A DNA stretch of 64,000 nt from Dicyema japonicum (taxonomy: Eukaryota; Dicyemida; Rhombozoa; Dicyemidae). Shown here one piece after another: positions 33,960 through 45,429 of this stretch. How positions within the stretch are numbered: the stretch's first letter is position 1; every line of letters begins with the position of its first letter. The stretch lies in assembly GCA_011109175.1 (NCBI GenBank), contig RDEW01000004.1, positions 1,173,323-1,237,322 on the forward strand. Direction: 5' to 3'. The translations under genes were made by a program, and so were the position numbers. The notes beneath the pieces are model-generated. The model was not told the origin of the DNA, searched no databases, and worked only from the letters and a program-made list of their open reading frames with translations.

Positions 33960-35150
33960 GTAAAAATCCCCATACAAAAAATCAACAAAACCAGAAGACC
34001 GCTCGAAAATTTGCGACCCATCATACTACTAAATTCATTACGCAAGGTCTTGGCAAACATTGTGCTTGAACGAATAAAAGGACCTGCTTACAAATACATA
34101 CTAGATAGTCAAAGTGGTTTTCGAGAAGGGAGATCCACAGCTGATGCGGTCTGGAGTCACATATGGAAGTGTGCAGCAGATAAAAGATATCGTAACGCCA
34201 TTAATATTCTGGGAATTGATCTATCAAGAGCTTTTGATACGGTTAACAGAAACAAATTAGTTTTGAGTCGAGTTTAAGGATGAGCGGATTTCTTGATGCG
34301 TCGAGTCTAAGGATGACCCGAATTCTACTTTCCAACACTGAGCTCCTTGTGAGAGTCGGAAAACCTATTCAAGAAAATTTGAAACAAACACAGGCACTCC
34401 ACAAGGAGACTCCCTTTCTCTTCTACTATTCACAATTTATTTGAAAGCTGCTATGAGAGAACTTAGATTGTTATACCAAGGAAAGACAAGAGAAGTGATC
34501 TACGCGGACGATGTAGACCTTATTTCTGAAGACAAAAAGGTCCTGGAACATTTATTAGAAAAGCACTAGATGTACTAGGGAAATGGTTTCTTACTGTGAA
34601 CAGAGAGAAAACAGAACTTACAGAAATAAAAAAGATGAGTAACGTCCTTGAAGAGAAGTGGAGACAAATAAAGAAACTCGGTTCACTAATGGGAGATAGC
34701 AAAGATATTTTACGTAGGAAAACTATAGCCAATGCTGCGTTATATAAACTGAAGAATCTATGGCTCAATCAAAGAGGTATCAACACGAAAATGAGAATCC
34801 TATTATATGACTCATTTATAAAACGTACTATATAACGCTGGAACTTGGGCGACCTTATCAGAGGATATGGAAAGATAGAGGTCAGCTGAGAAAAATAACA
34901 GGAACTACTTGACCTACGAGAATATCGAGAAATACTTTATATAGAAGATGCAGCACTAGACCTATCAGTTTAGAAGTACTGGAATCCCGATGGAAGCTCT
35001 TCGGACATGTGCTGAAGATGGAATTAACATCCCCACCGAACATATCTATGGGAACATACTATGTTAGTCAAGAAGGCCGCTATTGTCTTTAAATAAAGTT
35101 GCTTATGAATAAATCAGACCTTTACGCGAGCCATAATACTTATAGCCTCT
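33960..35150 (+). mobile_element. Degenerate LINE-A copy (RT)
   Basis: Open pieces read LRPIILLNSLRKVLANIVLE, SGFREGRSTADAVW and GIDLSRAFDTVNRNKL (34011-34277). In later frames come SLLLFTIYLKAAM, then VIYADDVDLISED near 34500, ILRRKTIANAALYKLKNLW, and SRWKLFGHVLKME near 34990. The order matches the intact LINE-A at 9126-10955. Several frameshifts and stops. The right end (35105-35155) carries GCGAGCCATAATACTTATAG, a tail motif in the opposite orientation, possibly a separate SINE remnant. Confidence 0.75.
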
Positions 35151-35429
35151 CAAAAAATACGATGTCAACCTCTTCCATTCTCTCAGATTGTTAGGTATCG
35201 GTCGCAATAATTCTAAGTTTATTTAAGTGTTTTTAGGTCATTTCTTATGATAACTGGCAGTTACTTATACTTTCCACGAAAACGGCCTACCTGGTACGCA
35301 ATAGCTTTTCATGGTGGGTAGACATATTATTACTGCATCCAATCCTAGTCTCTTGTAGACTGTCAATAGAAATATCACATCTCTCTAGATCAGGGTCCCC
35401 TAAAGCAAAATTTAGAAAATATCGTCTCT

Positions 35430-36010
35430 GTATTTTTGCTGACTGAAATAGACTTGATAATATTCTGTGGAGGTTGGTGCATTAATGAGGTCGACACTTC
35501 TCGAATTGATGCCATTATAAGTTCTCCCGGATTGTGTGGGGCGATAAGCAGTCGACAAAACCATCATAGCCACGTTTATTATCAATTGGAAATATTTTCT
35601 CTAACTTTTTTCAGTAGTTTTTCTAAAAACATCCAAGGTTCGTTAGATGAACCTATTTTTATAAATAGACCAATCTTTTGTAATCTTTCAATCTGGAAGA
35701 TTTTAGCATCGTTTGCAAACGCTGTGGAGCATATAAAGAATACCACAATGATTTAGCTAGCGTGATTTTAATGTACTCACTTTCCATTGTTAGGGAACCT
35801 CTGAGACACCGAGAAAAAATGACAAGAGAAATCAAACTATTAGGTGATCCAAGTCCTCCTGTTAAAATATATAAATTTTTATCCCCTAATTGTAGTTCAC
35901 ATCGGTCCCTGACAACGATTAACTCGTAAACGCCTACTTGAAATTTCCAATTACCCACTTTGGGAAACCCGCTGTAGAAAGTATCTTTCTCGACGTGGCC
36001 TTTGTCATAC
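35430..36010 (-). CDS. Candidate multi-exon host gene fragment, function unknown
   Basis: On the minus strand 36010-35840 encodes DTFYSGFPKVGNWKFQVGVY, then ELIVVRDRCELQLGDKNLYI. A second open stretch (about 35740-35610) reads FANDAKIFQIERLQKIGLFI, then KIGSSNEPWMFLEKLLKKVR. A GTGAGT donor at about 35789 and several short GT-AG possibilities exist, but no set of splices joining both parts in frame could be settled. The peptides do not look like any retroelement in the window and I do not recognise the family. It may be a real gene or an old pseudogene. Confidence 0.35.
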
Positions 36011-36029
36011 TAAGGAGCTTTAGGCAGAA

Positions 36030-38570
36030 ACGAGACACGTCATCACAAAAATAAAAGTTTGTCAAAAATATTTTTCAATTTAATAAGCAACCGCTATATA
36101 ACCGTTTACTCTCTTTTCGTTCTTAATAAAAACAATTTTATATTAAAAAATTTTTAATAAGCAAAAATTGAGATGGATTACGAAAAACCTCTTAAAATGC
36201 TAATTTTCTTAACAGTTCCTGATTACAGTTTAGTAATGAAAATTATATAACCGATATTTTCCTTTCAACAATAAACCATTAAAGTTAAGTGTTAAATCCT
36301 CGGAGTTCCTGTCCCGTAGTCAGCTCCACTAGCAATCCTAATACTATTCATCATTTCCTTTTCACTTATATCATTTTTATCACTGGCTGTCTTTTCGATT
36401 GCATGAGGCTAGTTTATATAAAGCTGAGAATACAGAAAAGTGATTTGACAGTATTGGTCTCTGATGAATCACGTTTCCCTTTTCTTTAATCTTTGAGCGA
36501 TTTCCGATCCACGTAATGAAGGCAAACTTTGTCCTTTTACTGAGCTCATCCCCCGTAAGAAAGCACACGTAGCAGTACAGAATCATTGAATCTGTACTTT
36601 TTAGCAAAAATATTAACCATCCAGAGAATCAAGAAAATCTTGATAAGATGATCCAGTTTTTTCAATACAGAGTGTATTTAGACTGTCGAATCTGGTAGTT
36701 ATCCTGGAAGTAATGAAATCAAATACCAATTGATACTATGATCGCAGTCCATTATTTGATCTTTTATAATTTTCATTTGAGGGGTAAAATCTACCATATT
36801 CTGCTGATTTTTAGCGATAATCGCCGAACGTTAATATATGTAATTCTAAACGTCGATAAATGCTAATTTAGTAATAAATTAAGTTGTATTAATAATAAAA
36901 ATTGTCCATTTTTGGCTCAAAGGAAGGCTCAACTGAATATTTAAAACATTTGAGGAATTTAAGACTTAGTTCAGCATAATCAGTGGAATTCTCTTCACTG
37001 TCAATTGAAGAGAAAATTGTCAGCAAAATGGTCAATCTACTTACTTAGTGGTCAGCTGACACCGCAATCGAATCTAAAACAATAAGTCCCTGATAAATCA
37101 CTTCTATATTAAGATGAGATTATCTTCCATTAATTCTTAAGTTCCAATTCAGTCAAAATACTTGCTAAACTACCACTTTTTGCTAATGATGGCAATTATA
37201 TGTCATTTCATACAATTCTCGAGATAAAGTCTTTCAACAGCGGCCTGACTGCATGGCAGTTCCCTCTCGGGAAGGTGAGCGATAAATAACCACAGTGCTT
37301 ACGGAAATCTGTTTGTGCAGAAATCAGATTCCCTAGACGACCAAAGAATTCCAACGTCGCGTAATTTGCCCCAGATAATCTGAAAATCAATTTTTAATAT
37401 ATTAGATTTTAGTTTTCCTAATGAATTAAATTGTTGGGGGAGTATTCGATTGATCGAGATAACGGTAGTTTACTGGTCTTTCCGCAATCACCACCAGATG
37501 ATTTAAAACTCCTGACAATCCGGCCTACAGGTTTTGGCTATACATAAAAGAGGGTCATATTAACCCTCTGCAGTAAAGTTCATTTTCTTAGAACCATTCA
37601 GGAAACTAAGACCATTTGTATCTCAAAAGGATCCATGACTGGGTTTCTACTAATGTCATCGAAAGCCTTGTATCATAAAGGAACGTCTGCCGCCTAACTT
37701 TGACAGAAGCAAAGCTTATCAAAGTAAGCATGTTACGGTCATCATATGGCTTAACAGGACTATATTGAAAAAGTCTGTCAATCGGTTTCATCGCTGTGCC
37801 TGTTTTTAAGACGATCACAAGACGGGCCTTCTCTTAGTCCGCCTTTGATTTCTTCGTCAGATATATCCAACTGATCTCTGGGATTGTGTGCTTTTGGCTG
37901 TTACTTTTCTGTTAGTCTGCTAACTTGAACAGACTGGAGTAAATAAACAACGCTCAGTTGATTAAATTCTTGGGGGACTTTAAGCTGATGGCTTCTCCTC
38001 TCAAACTCAACACTAACAACATTTTTCCATTGATCTGATACCACCAAGGACGAAACATTGAAATGAAAAAATATAAAACCCAAAGTTGGTAATTCGTCTT
38101 CCTGGCTATTAAACCATAGGGCATATCGGAACAAAATTCCATCCCTCTTTATTTAGAAAAAGGTGAAATAGTTGGTAATTGTTTTTAAGGTCCTGTAGTG
38201 AAAAATATCCAAAGCAAAAGAAAACCGATTAGTAAAAAAGTTCCCTTCTCCAATCGTATTCATCTGCAAAAATGAGAGAAGGCTCTTTCTTACGGTAGTC
38301 AAAACAATGAAAGGCCACATGTTGGAGGAAGCAGTTATTTACTGGAACTGGGATCACCTAATTGTTTGACGTATTTTCTGTCTTTCATTCTGCGATCCTG
38401 GAGTCCTAGATAAATAAACACGCAGGAATAAAAGCCATTTTGGTCTTAGAACCCACAGATTTCAGTTGGGACTGCCCCAGAAGCTAAGTATCAGTTGGTA
38501 TAGTGAATTATCCTTCACTCATATATTAAACATTTAAGGTGAGAAGAAAAAACAAACAAGGACGATAAAA
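36030..38570. other. Long stretch without a recognised gene
   Basis: AT-rich. Short frames at 36289-36489 (+), 37208-37390 (-), 37606-37818 (-) and 37901-38134 (-) carry no family signature. A part of 37560-37870 is less AT-rich and may be retroelement debris. Confidence 0.4.
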
Positions 38571-38576
38571 ACAAAA

Positions 38577-39530
38577 TCACATATTATGTGGTTGAGGGAA
38601 TCGATCAGGAGGAAAGAACATTCCAGGAGGATACATATATCTCATATCAGGAGGTCCAGTGGGCCGTAACATCGGAGGCACATCAGCAAACATCGTATGC
38701 GGACGGTCTGTCTGAGTGAGGGGGTTTTGAGCTGCTAGTATCCGCTCAGCCACGGAACCGTGTCGTTCACCTTTCACGTCCTTCTTGAAGGCGTAAGAGA
38801 TCGTTATAGCTCGATTGCACAGATATTGACCGTTCATGGCCTCAATGGCCGCATCCGAGGACTCGAAGCTGGCGAAATTGATGAAAGCGTACCCCTTAGA
38901 TATTCCCGTGTCTGGGTCTCGCATAATCTAGCCTTACTTGACTAATATTACCTTAGGCTGTTGCATAATCATTCCAAAGGCCCCGAAAGTGTCGTGAATC
39001 AATTTCTCGTCCACTTCTGGCGCCAGATTTCCCACGAAAATGTTAGCTCCGACGTCGAGGTTCTTTGCATGTGCAGAGGCCTGGGTTTGGCAGAAAATAA
39101 GTTACTTTATTGACTTTTATGGGTTTTCCGTTGAGTTTTATCATACTCATTATTTTGACAGCGTAATCGGCGTCCTCCTCGCTCATGAATTCTACAAATC
39201 CGAAACCCTAGTTACTTTATTGACTTTTATGGGTTTTCCGTTGAGTTTTATCATACTCATTATTTTGACAGCGTAATCGGCGTCCTCCTCGCTCATGAAT
39301 TCTACAAATCCGAAACCCTGATGTCTTCCGGTCACTCGATCCTTTGGAATGTGCACATTTACTAAAAATAGGAAGCATAAATTTTACCAATAGGTCCCGT
39401 CTGGAGAAATAACTCCCATAATATAGTTTCGTTTATTTTTTCATCCAGTCCCCCGACATAAATTGTTGCATCAGATCTTCAATTAGACAGCAATACCTTG
39501 ATTTCTCTCGGTGACAGGACCAGTAGCCAT
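38577..39530 (-). CDS. SF3B4: Splicing factor 3B subunit 4 (SAP49)
   Basis: SF3b subunit of the U2 snRNP that contacts pre-mRNA near the branch site. Exons are 39530-39497, 39471-39388, 39361-39106, 39080-38952 and 38927-38577. With one copy of the 110 bp duplication removed the coding length is 744 nt (247 residues); with both copies the frame breaks. RRM1 includes [20 protein letters not shown], then [21 protein letters not shown]2 includes [20 protein letters not shown], then [15 protein letters not shown] and [19 protein letters not shown]. The proline-rich tail is much shorter than in human (424 residues). Introns are 25, 26, 25 and 24 nt. Intron 1 (39472-39496) must end in TG to give Q-DATIYVGG; the only AG in place would break the frame. 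Confidence 0.93.
39101..39320. repeat. Adjacent direct duplication, 110 bp unit, inside SF3B4
   Basis: GTTACTTTATTGACTTTTAT...CGAAACCCT at 39101-39209 recurs at 39211-39319. It covers part of exon 3 and the start of intron 3 and would shift the SF3B4 frame, so it is probably an assembly artefact. Confidence 0.9.
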
Positions 39531-39638
39531 AAGGCACCACAAGGATAGAAAATTTAAAATTAAAAATAAATATTTAATTTTCCTTATATATTTATATTCA
39601 AATTTCATAACATTAAAGTGGTTTAATGACAATCGAAT

Positions 39639-39822
39639 GTTAATCAACACCGAAAAATTTTTACATCTCTTTATCAACACCGAAAATCTGGCCTTCTGGC
39701 TGAACGTACCTCTGATGACATCGGATCTGAGTTAATCAACACCGAAAAATTTTTACATCTCTTTATCAACACCGAAAATCTGGCTTTCTGGCTGAACGTA
39801 ACTCTGATGACATCGGATCTGA
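39639..39822. repeat. Adjacent direct duplication, 92 bp unit
   Basis: GTTAATCAACACCGAAAAAT...ATCGGATCTGA at 39639-39730 recurs at 39731-39822 with two base differences. A shorter ATCAACACCGAAAA motif is also repeated inside each unit. Non-coding. Confidence 0.85.
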
Positions 39823-39884
39823 AAGTGTGGGTTCGAATCCGAAAGATTGAATTTTCAGCGAAGGAAAATTCTTATCAAAAAGAT

Positions 39885-40230
39885 CCCACCCGTGAGGCGA
39901 CGAGTTCTTCTGGCACGACACAGTTGTTAAAAGGGATCTTCCTACCTTTTTCCCTGACCAAATCCTCTGATGAAAATTGCATTATAAAATCTATTCCGCT
40001 AAAGAATGAAGTGATGTCCGCGACAGTAGGACGTGGGACAAAAATGGAAGAGGGTGGACCTACTTCTCTACCTCTCTTCGGAAGCGAAAGCCTGTAATGA
40101 AGTATTGGAATATGGAATTAATCGACACAAGTAGATGTTCTCCCTTTGGTTTCTCCCTTGGATTAGTTAGTTATGACTGTTTGTGCTGTGCTTACAATGG
40201 TAAGCCTGGGGTTAATAATAATAATACCTC
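39885..40230 (+). repeat. LINE-B-type 3' terminal unit, copy 2
   Basis: Closely similar to 13738-14045, from CCCACCCGTGAGGCGACGAG to GGTAAGCCTGGGGTTAATAA. Here the terminal hairpin is weaker (TGCTTACAATGGTAAGCC loses one pair). It is followed directly by family B RT sequence. Confidence 0.65.
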
Positions 40231-41378
40231 GGACAAAAGATTGTCGAACAGGACAATAGAAGTTACTAAGGATGGAAGAGCATTGCCGTTCAGCAAATGG
40301 CAAAAAATATTGGGTCTGACTTTCTATACGCACATGAACTTCACGAGACACGTCACTAACGTGCTGAACAAATGTGATAAGAAAATCAACCTTCTGAAAT
40401 GTTTAACAGGTCTATGGAAAATTGGACATACCCTATACTTTAAACGCTCTACTCACAGTACATCGAACCATGCATTTCATATGCGTGTACTTCATGGGGA
40501 CCACTGGCCTCTTATACGAACATCCAGAAAATTTCCGCAACTCAGAAAAGGGCCTTCAAGCTAACGGAGAGATGGTACACAGGGGAAAACANACTGACCC
40601 ACCCAAACCGCCGCTAAGAAAACCGAAAAGGGATCAATTAACTTATTTCACGGAAAAGGAGGTAATAGCATCCCTAAACCAAACAAAAGTAACACATTCT
40701 CATGGTCCAGACGGAATTCCCATAATCCTCCTGAAAAACATAGGAAATGAGGGATTTGGTACTCTGACCAAAATCTACAACTGGTCGATTGATTATAACT
40801 CAATCCACGATATGGAAACTTGCAAACATTCACCGAGGATTGAAGCCAGGAAAACCGAAAGAAAACCCAGCTTCCTTCAGGCCTATTTCTCTCTTATGCT
40901 CCATGTCAAAAATTCTGGAAAATCTTATCCTCGCAAAAATCACTGAAAGAACTTCCGATAAACCATTCCAGCATGGTTTCAAAACGAGCTTCCTCACATC
41001 CCTGACTAGCTTTATTAGCTCTGGATTTCTGTGCAAGCCAAGACACCAGAAAACTGTTATGCTCACTAGACGTCTACAAAGCTTTCGACTCTGTGCCGAG
41101 GAAGAACCTAATATGGAAAATTTACCAATCAGATATCCCTGAAAACCTCTAACGCTGGCTGATGAACTTCCTTAGCGGACGAAGAGGTAGAGTGTACATT
41201 GGAAACATTCACCTGTCTCTCGTTTATTCCAAAGTGGAGTACTCTAGGGCTCGCCGCTATCACTATTACTATTCAATCTGTTTATGGCTGACATTCCGAC
41301 GCTGAATTGAGAAGACAACCTGCTTTGACTTATGCAGACGATATAGTCTTAGCCTCACGGGATCAGAACACCCAAACA
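40231..41378 (+). pseudogene. LINE family B RT pieces across a single-N join
   Basis: Before the N at 40592 the sequence encodes RT thumb fragments (KILGLTFYTHMNFTRHVTNV). After it, 40600-41378 encodes the RT entrance and palm: VTHSHGPDGIPIILLKNI, SFRPISLLCSMSKILENLIL, FQHGFKTSFLTSLTSF, then CAGACGATATAGTCTTAGCC at 41336, the YADD region. The order (thumb before fingers) shows that two copies or two contigs are joined here. Confidence 0.65.
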
Positions 41379-41379
41379 N

Positions 41380-41910
41380 TCTCCCTTTGGTTTCTCCCTT
41401 GGATTAGTTAGTTATGACTGTTTGTGCTGTGCTTACAATGGTAAGCCTGGGGTTAATAATAATAATACCTCGGACAAAAGATTGTCGAACAGGACAATAG
41501 AAGTTACTAAGGATGGAAGAGCATTGCCGTTCAGCAAATGGCAAAAAATATTGGGTCTTTACGCACATGAACTTCACGAGACACGTCACTAACGTGCTGA
41601 ACAAATGTGAGAAGAAAATCAACCTTCTGAAATGTTTAACAGGTCTATGGAAAATTGGACATACCCTATACTTAAAACGCTCTACTCACAGTACATCGAA
41701 CCATGCATTTCATATTCGTGTACTTCATGGGGACCACTGGCCTCTTATACGAACATCCAGAAAATTTCCGCAACTCAGAAAAGGGCCTTCAAGCTAACGG
41801 AGAGATGGTACACAGGGGAAAACATCAAATAACCGACGCCCATGGAGAAACTAATCGAAAAAAAACAAGAATGGACACCAATGCCAAAAAGGTAGCCCCT
41901 TTCTCCGGCG
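41380..41910 (+). repeat. Second copy of the 40139-40591 segment
   Basis: From TCTCCCTTTGGTTTCTCCC to AGGGGAAAAC this repeats 40139-40591 with few differences and one short deletion near 41557. Both copies abut a single N (40592, 41379). The encoded pieces are LINE-B RT thumb (EPCISYSCTSWGPLA). Confidence 0.75.
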
Positions 41911-42250
41911 TTTTTTAACATATTCTTGCGACTTATCCTTCCCTGGATGACCTAATTCAATGCTTCTAAAATATGCTGACAATTTAATCACTAAACAGAT
42001 ATGTGGATATGGCAAAATCATAACTTCAGTCACACCTAAACGATCTGGGGGCTTGGCTGACTTTGAATCGAATTTCCGTGTCAACAGAAAAATCTTCATA
42101 TCCCATTTTTACCATCTACCAGAGACAAGGATACACTAGAAATCAACTTTTATCGCGATATTATTACCATGCAGAGACATCCAAAAGTACATCCTATAAT
42201 AGGGAGGGCCCGTGGACTCTGCTCTCTTTTTCCCAACATGTAAAGAACGT
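41911..42250 (+). pseudogene. LINE family B RT fragment
   Basis: Contains an AAATATGCTGACAATTTAAT remnant of the YADD box, then NRISVSTEKSSYPIFTIYQR, parallel to 14540-14830. Truncated and frameshifted. Confidence 0.55.
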
Positions 42251-42253
42251 TCT

Positions 42254-42660
42254 GGTAAAGTAGAGCTTCCGGAAACTCAACATTAACTTTAACAAACTTT
42301 ATTAATAAAAAAAGTAAAGCAAAGAGTAGAACTAAATGTGTGAACCCAGTAAGAAACGGTGGCTGATTCGAACCCACGGGGAGTGATTAAATAGGCAACT
42401 CTATTGGCCGTGTAGTCGATTGATTATGAAACAGTTAATACAATCCTATTAGTGTATNGGTAAAGTAGAGCTTCCGTAAACTTAACATTAACTTTAACAA
42501 ACTTTATTAAAAAAAAAGTAAAGCAAAGAGTAGAACTAAATCTGTGAACCCAGTAAGAAACGGTGGCTGATTCGAACCCACGGGGAGTGATTAAATAGGC
42601 AACTCTATTGGCCGTGTAGTCGATTGATTATGAAACAGTTAATACAATCCTATTAGTGTA
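42254..42660. repeat. Direct duplication of ~203 bp joined by one N
   Basis: GGTAAAGTAGAGCTTCCGGA...TCCTATTAGTGTA at 42254-42457 recurs at 42459-42660 with few differences; N at 42458. Each copy also contains AATAGGCAACTCTATTGGCC and a GAACCCACGGGGAGTG stretch that could be a tRNA-like remnant. Confidence 0.85.
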
Positions 42661-42737
42661 CAATCACTGTGTTTGTTAATCTAAATTATGTTAATATTAA
42701 TATCATTAGTATTCATTATTAGCTATTATTTGTTTTT

Positions 42738-45246
42738 CTAAACCATATTTTGATCCAAGTTTTCATCATCCTGCTTTTCTCCATTCTTTGACTTGTTCTC
42801 TCCAGATTCTTCACTTTCATTCATTTCGTCATTTAATGGAACATCCTCGTTCGAGGGATTCTGACTGGTTGGAGCTTCCGTATTTTTCACATCCTGGTCG
42901 CTGTGACTCTCGTCTTTGTCTTGAGAAATCTCAGGTGATTCTTCTGCCTCAGTATTAGCTAAAATTCTAATTTATTCTGTACAGTTCTGAGATTCCTTGA
43001 TGCATTTTAAATATGTTTCGAATTGTTGGGAATTTTTAATGCAGAACATTCCATTGAAGCCATTTTCTCTCCCATAATGCGCGCGTATACTGAAATAGAA
43101 CGGAGATAAACCTGCTTGGAGCTTCATTTCTTGCTGTCTCCAAATCCTCAGGACCAGCGAGTTTCTGTAACTCAGATATTGCGTCTATTTTGCTCACCAC
43201 AACACACGTCATTATTTTACTGAGCAAATAATTATTCCATAAACCCGGATATCTCGTCGATGAGATCCATGTTAACTTCTTCGCTAAATATAAGTTTCAG
43301 GAGATCCTCAGTCCCCCTGAAGCTGATAGATTCATGAACAGTAAACTGCTCATCTTGTATCCTTCCCATGATGGAATCTAATTCTTAGTCTACCAAACCG
43401 ACCTTGATTTTCGTCGGACAAAATAATTGCCAGGGACTGTTGTATTGGAAAAAAGTACTCAATTTCCTTATCAGCTTCAGCCTGCGAGCTTGAACCGTGG
43501 ATTAAGTTGATGGGGACATCATTGAGTTTAAATTTTGCGCGTAAACTTATATTAAGAAGATGAGAACCAGCCAGGGTCAAAATTGGCAGCATTTATTTTT
43601 GGGCCCAATAATTTGCGCCACTCAGAAACTGAGTTATTCTTTTCCAGAATAAGAGCCATTGAAACTCCAGAGGTCATTTTTTCGATTAGAGTCTCATAGT
43701 GGTCCTTTCCCTTTTGGTTTTCATAAAAATCTTCTGCTTGGTTTCTCGACAATTGGATTTCTTTACTCGCAACAACTTTGAATCCTTGCTGTTGAATGTC
43801 AGAGAGGATTGAGTCTGCCCATAACTGAAAAATCAAAACCCTTAAAGTTTGCGACCCCATCAGGCCGAATAAGTGCAAGAGTATGATTATTTTTGGACGA
43901 AGTATCATCTTGGGAGCCGATTTGAAAGTCGGGGAAGAAATACGAAAGTTCACTGTGGGCTTCGTATTCGTCTGAACTGCCATGGATTGCGTTGATGAGT
44001 TTACTCTTTCCATATATTGCCCGCACACAAAATAGTTTCACATATTTTACCTGTTGGGCTCAGAGGTTTTAGCTTCCTCCACGTTTTTGGGACCAATAAT
44101 TTTACGGATTTCGTTGATGACGTTGGAGTCGGGGGAACTTTTATTTTACCTGTTGGGCTCAGAGGTTTTAGCTTCCTCCACGTTTTTGGGACCAATAATT
44201 TTACGGATTTCGTTGATGACGTTGGAGTCGGGGGAACTTTTTGAAATGGCGAGAATACAGCTTATTCCACTACAAATGTACTCAATTACGTCATTGTAAT
44301 ATTCCTATATGAAATATTTTACAATATAAACCTCTCCTTCTATGTGGGTGTACAACTGGCGGGCTTCGACCTCAGTAAGTTGACGATCTTCTCGTTTGAG
44401 AATCTCTATTCCGGAACTTGTACTCAATTACGTCATTGTAATATTCCTATATGAAATATTTTACAATATAAACCTCTCCTTCTATGTGGGTGTACAACTG
44501 GCGGGCTTCGACCTCAGTAAGTTGACGATCTTCTCGTTTGAGAATCTCTATTCCGGAACTTTTAATCTAAAGTAATTTCAACTTTAAACAATTTCAAGTA
44601 TTTCGTCCAACTTTCCTTGCTGAATGACGTCCGGTTTGACGATAGCCACAGCCACAATTTTGTTGGCTAAGTAAATAAATAGGATAACTATGATCCGTTG
44701 TAGCCGATTCTGTTTTCTCCACCTGCACGGTCTTTATGTTGGGATCTTTGATCTAACATAGATAACATAGTGGATCACTTCTTTTCTGACAATGTCTCCA
44801 CTAATCACCTTGTGTTCTCTTTGTAGCTCGTCCACGATCATTTTACTCAATAACGGGGCGTCTAGTCCCCTCTTTTGAGCTACCAGAGTTCCTCCCTCTT
44901 TTATTGATTTATAATTACAGCATAAAATAGAAAACAAGGCTGGCAACGACCTCTGTAGTGAACGAGCGAATCAACAGTGTCTGATTTAGCCTAATCTTTG
45001 TTGAACTAGACTCTATTTAACATACCACGGCAAATTGTAGTAAATCATCTCCCAATTCATTTTTGATTCTCTTAAAGATGCTCTCAATCGCGATACATGG
45101 TTGACACCAATCCTGATAAACGTCCACAACTAAATACCCTTTATTGTAATTTATCAACCACAAAGTCCAGGCTTTGAGAGCATAGCATTCCAATCTTCCT
45201 GATTGTCGATTGGTATTCTTAACTGGGTTTCTCTTTTTCTTGCCAT
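42738..45246 (-). CDS. NME8: Thioredoxin/nucleoside diphosphate kinase protein (NME8/TXNDC3-like)
   Basis: Axonemal protein of the NME8/sea-urchin IC1 type, linked to outer dynein arms. Fifteen exons; if one copy of each internal duplication is dropped, the coding length is 1917 nt (638 residues; human about 588). ATG at 45246 (MARKRETQLRIPIDNQEDW). Order: thioredoxin domain with VVDVYQDWCQPC (usual WCGPC), NDK1 (VAVAIVKPDVIQQGKL...AIHGSSDE), NDK2 (LALIRPDGVANFK...LIHGSSSQ), NDK3 (LAIILSDENQ...SSIRAHYG), then an acidic tail (EESPEISQDKDESHSD). NDK1 and NDK2 keep the HGS histidine; NDK3 reads FNGMFCIKNS there and has lost it. Fourteen introns of 22-35 nt; intron 8 (44028-44050) ends in TG. Exon list: 45246-45159, 45129-45026, 44990-44919, 44895-44758, 44731-44689, 44666-44590, 44566-44474, 44304-44051 less one 99 bp repeat copy, 44027-43840, 43814-43568, 43545-43403, 43377-43245, 43219-43112, 43089-42983, 42958-42738. 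Confidence 0.9.
44043..44240. repeat. Adjacent direct duplication, 99 bp unit, inside NME8
   Basis: TATTTTACCTGTTGGGCTCA...GGGGGAACTTT at 44043-44141 recurs at 44142-44240. It repeats the end of exon 8 and the intron donor. Confidence 0.9.
44278..44561. repeat. Adjacent direct duplication, 142 bp unit, inside NME8
   Basis: GTACTCAATTACGTCATTGT...ATTCCGGAACTT at 44278-44419 recurs at 44420-44561 without visible change. It contains part of exon 7, the whole of intron 7 and part of exon 8. Confidence 0.9.
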
Positions 45247-45427
45247 TTTAAATTGTCATGACAACAATATTTTATTTAAAGTTGAGATCGATTATACTCA
45301 TTCTTATAACTCGATGATTGTCGATTGGTATTCTTAACTGGGTTTCTCTTTTTCTTGCCATTTTAAATTGTCATGACAACAATATTTTATTTAAAGTTGA
45401 GATCGATTATACTCATTTTTATAACTC
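45200..45427. repeat. Adjacent direct duplication, 114 bp unit, at the NME8 start
   Basis: TGATTGTCGATTGGTATTCT...TTATAACTCGA recurs once with one base change (CATTCTTATAA versus CATTTTTATAA). It covers exon 1 and the leader, so a second start codon lies upstream. Confidence 0.85.
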
Positions 45428-45429
45428 GA

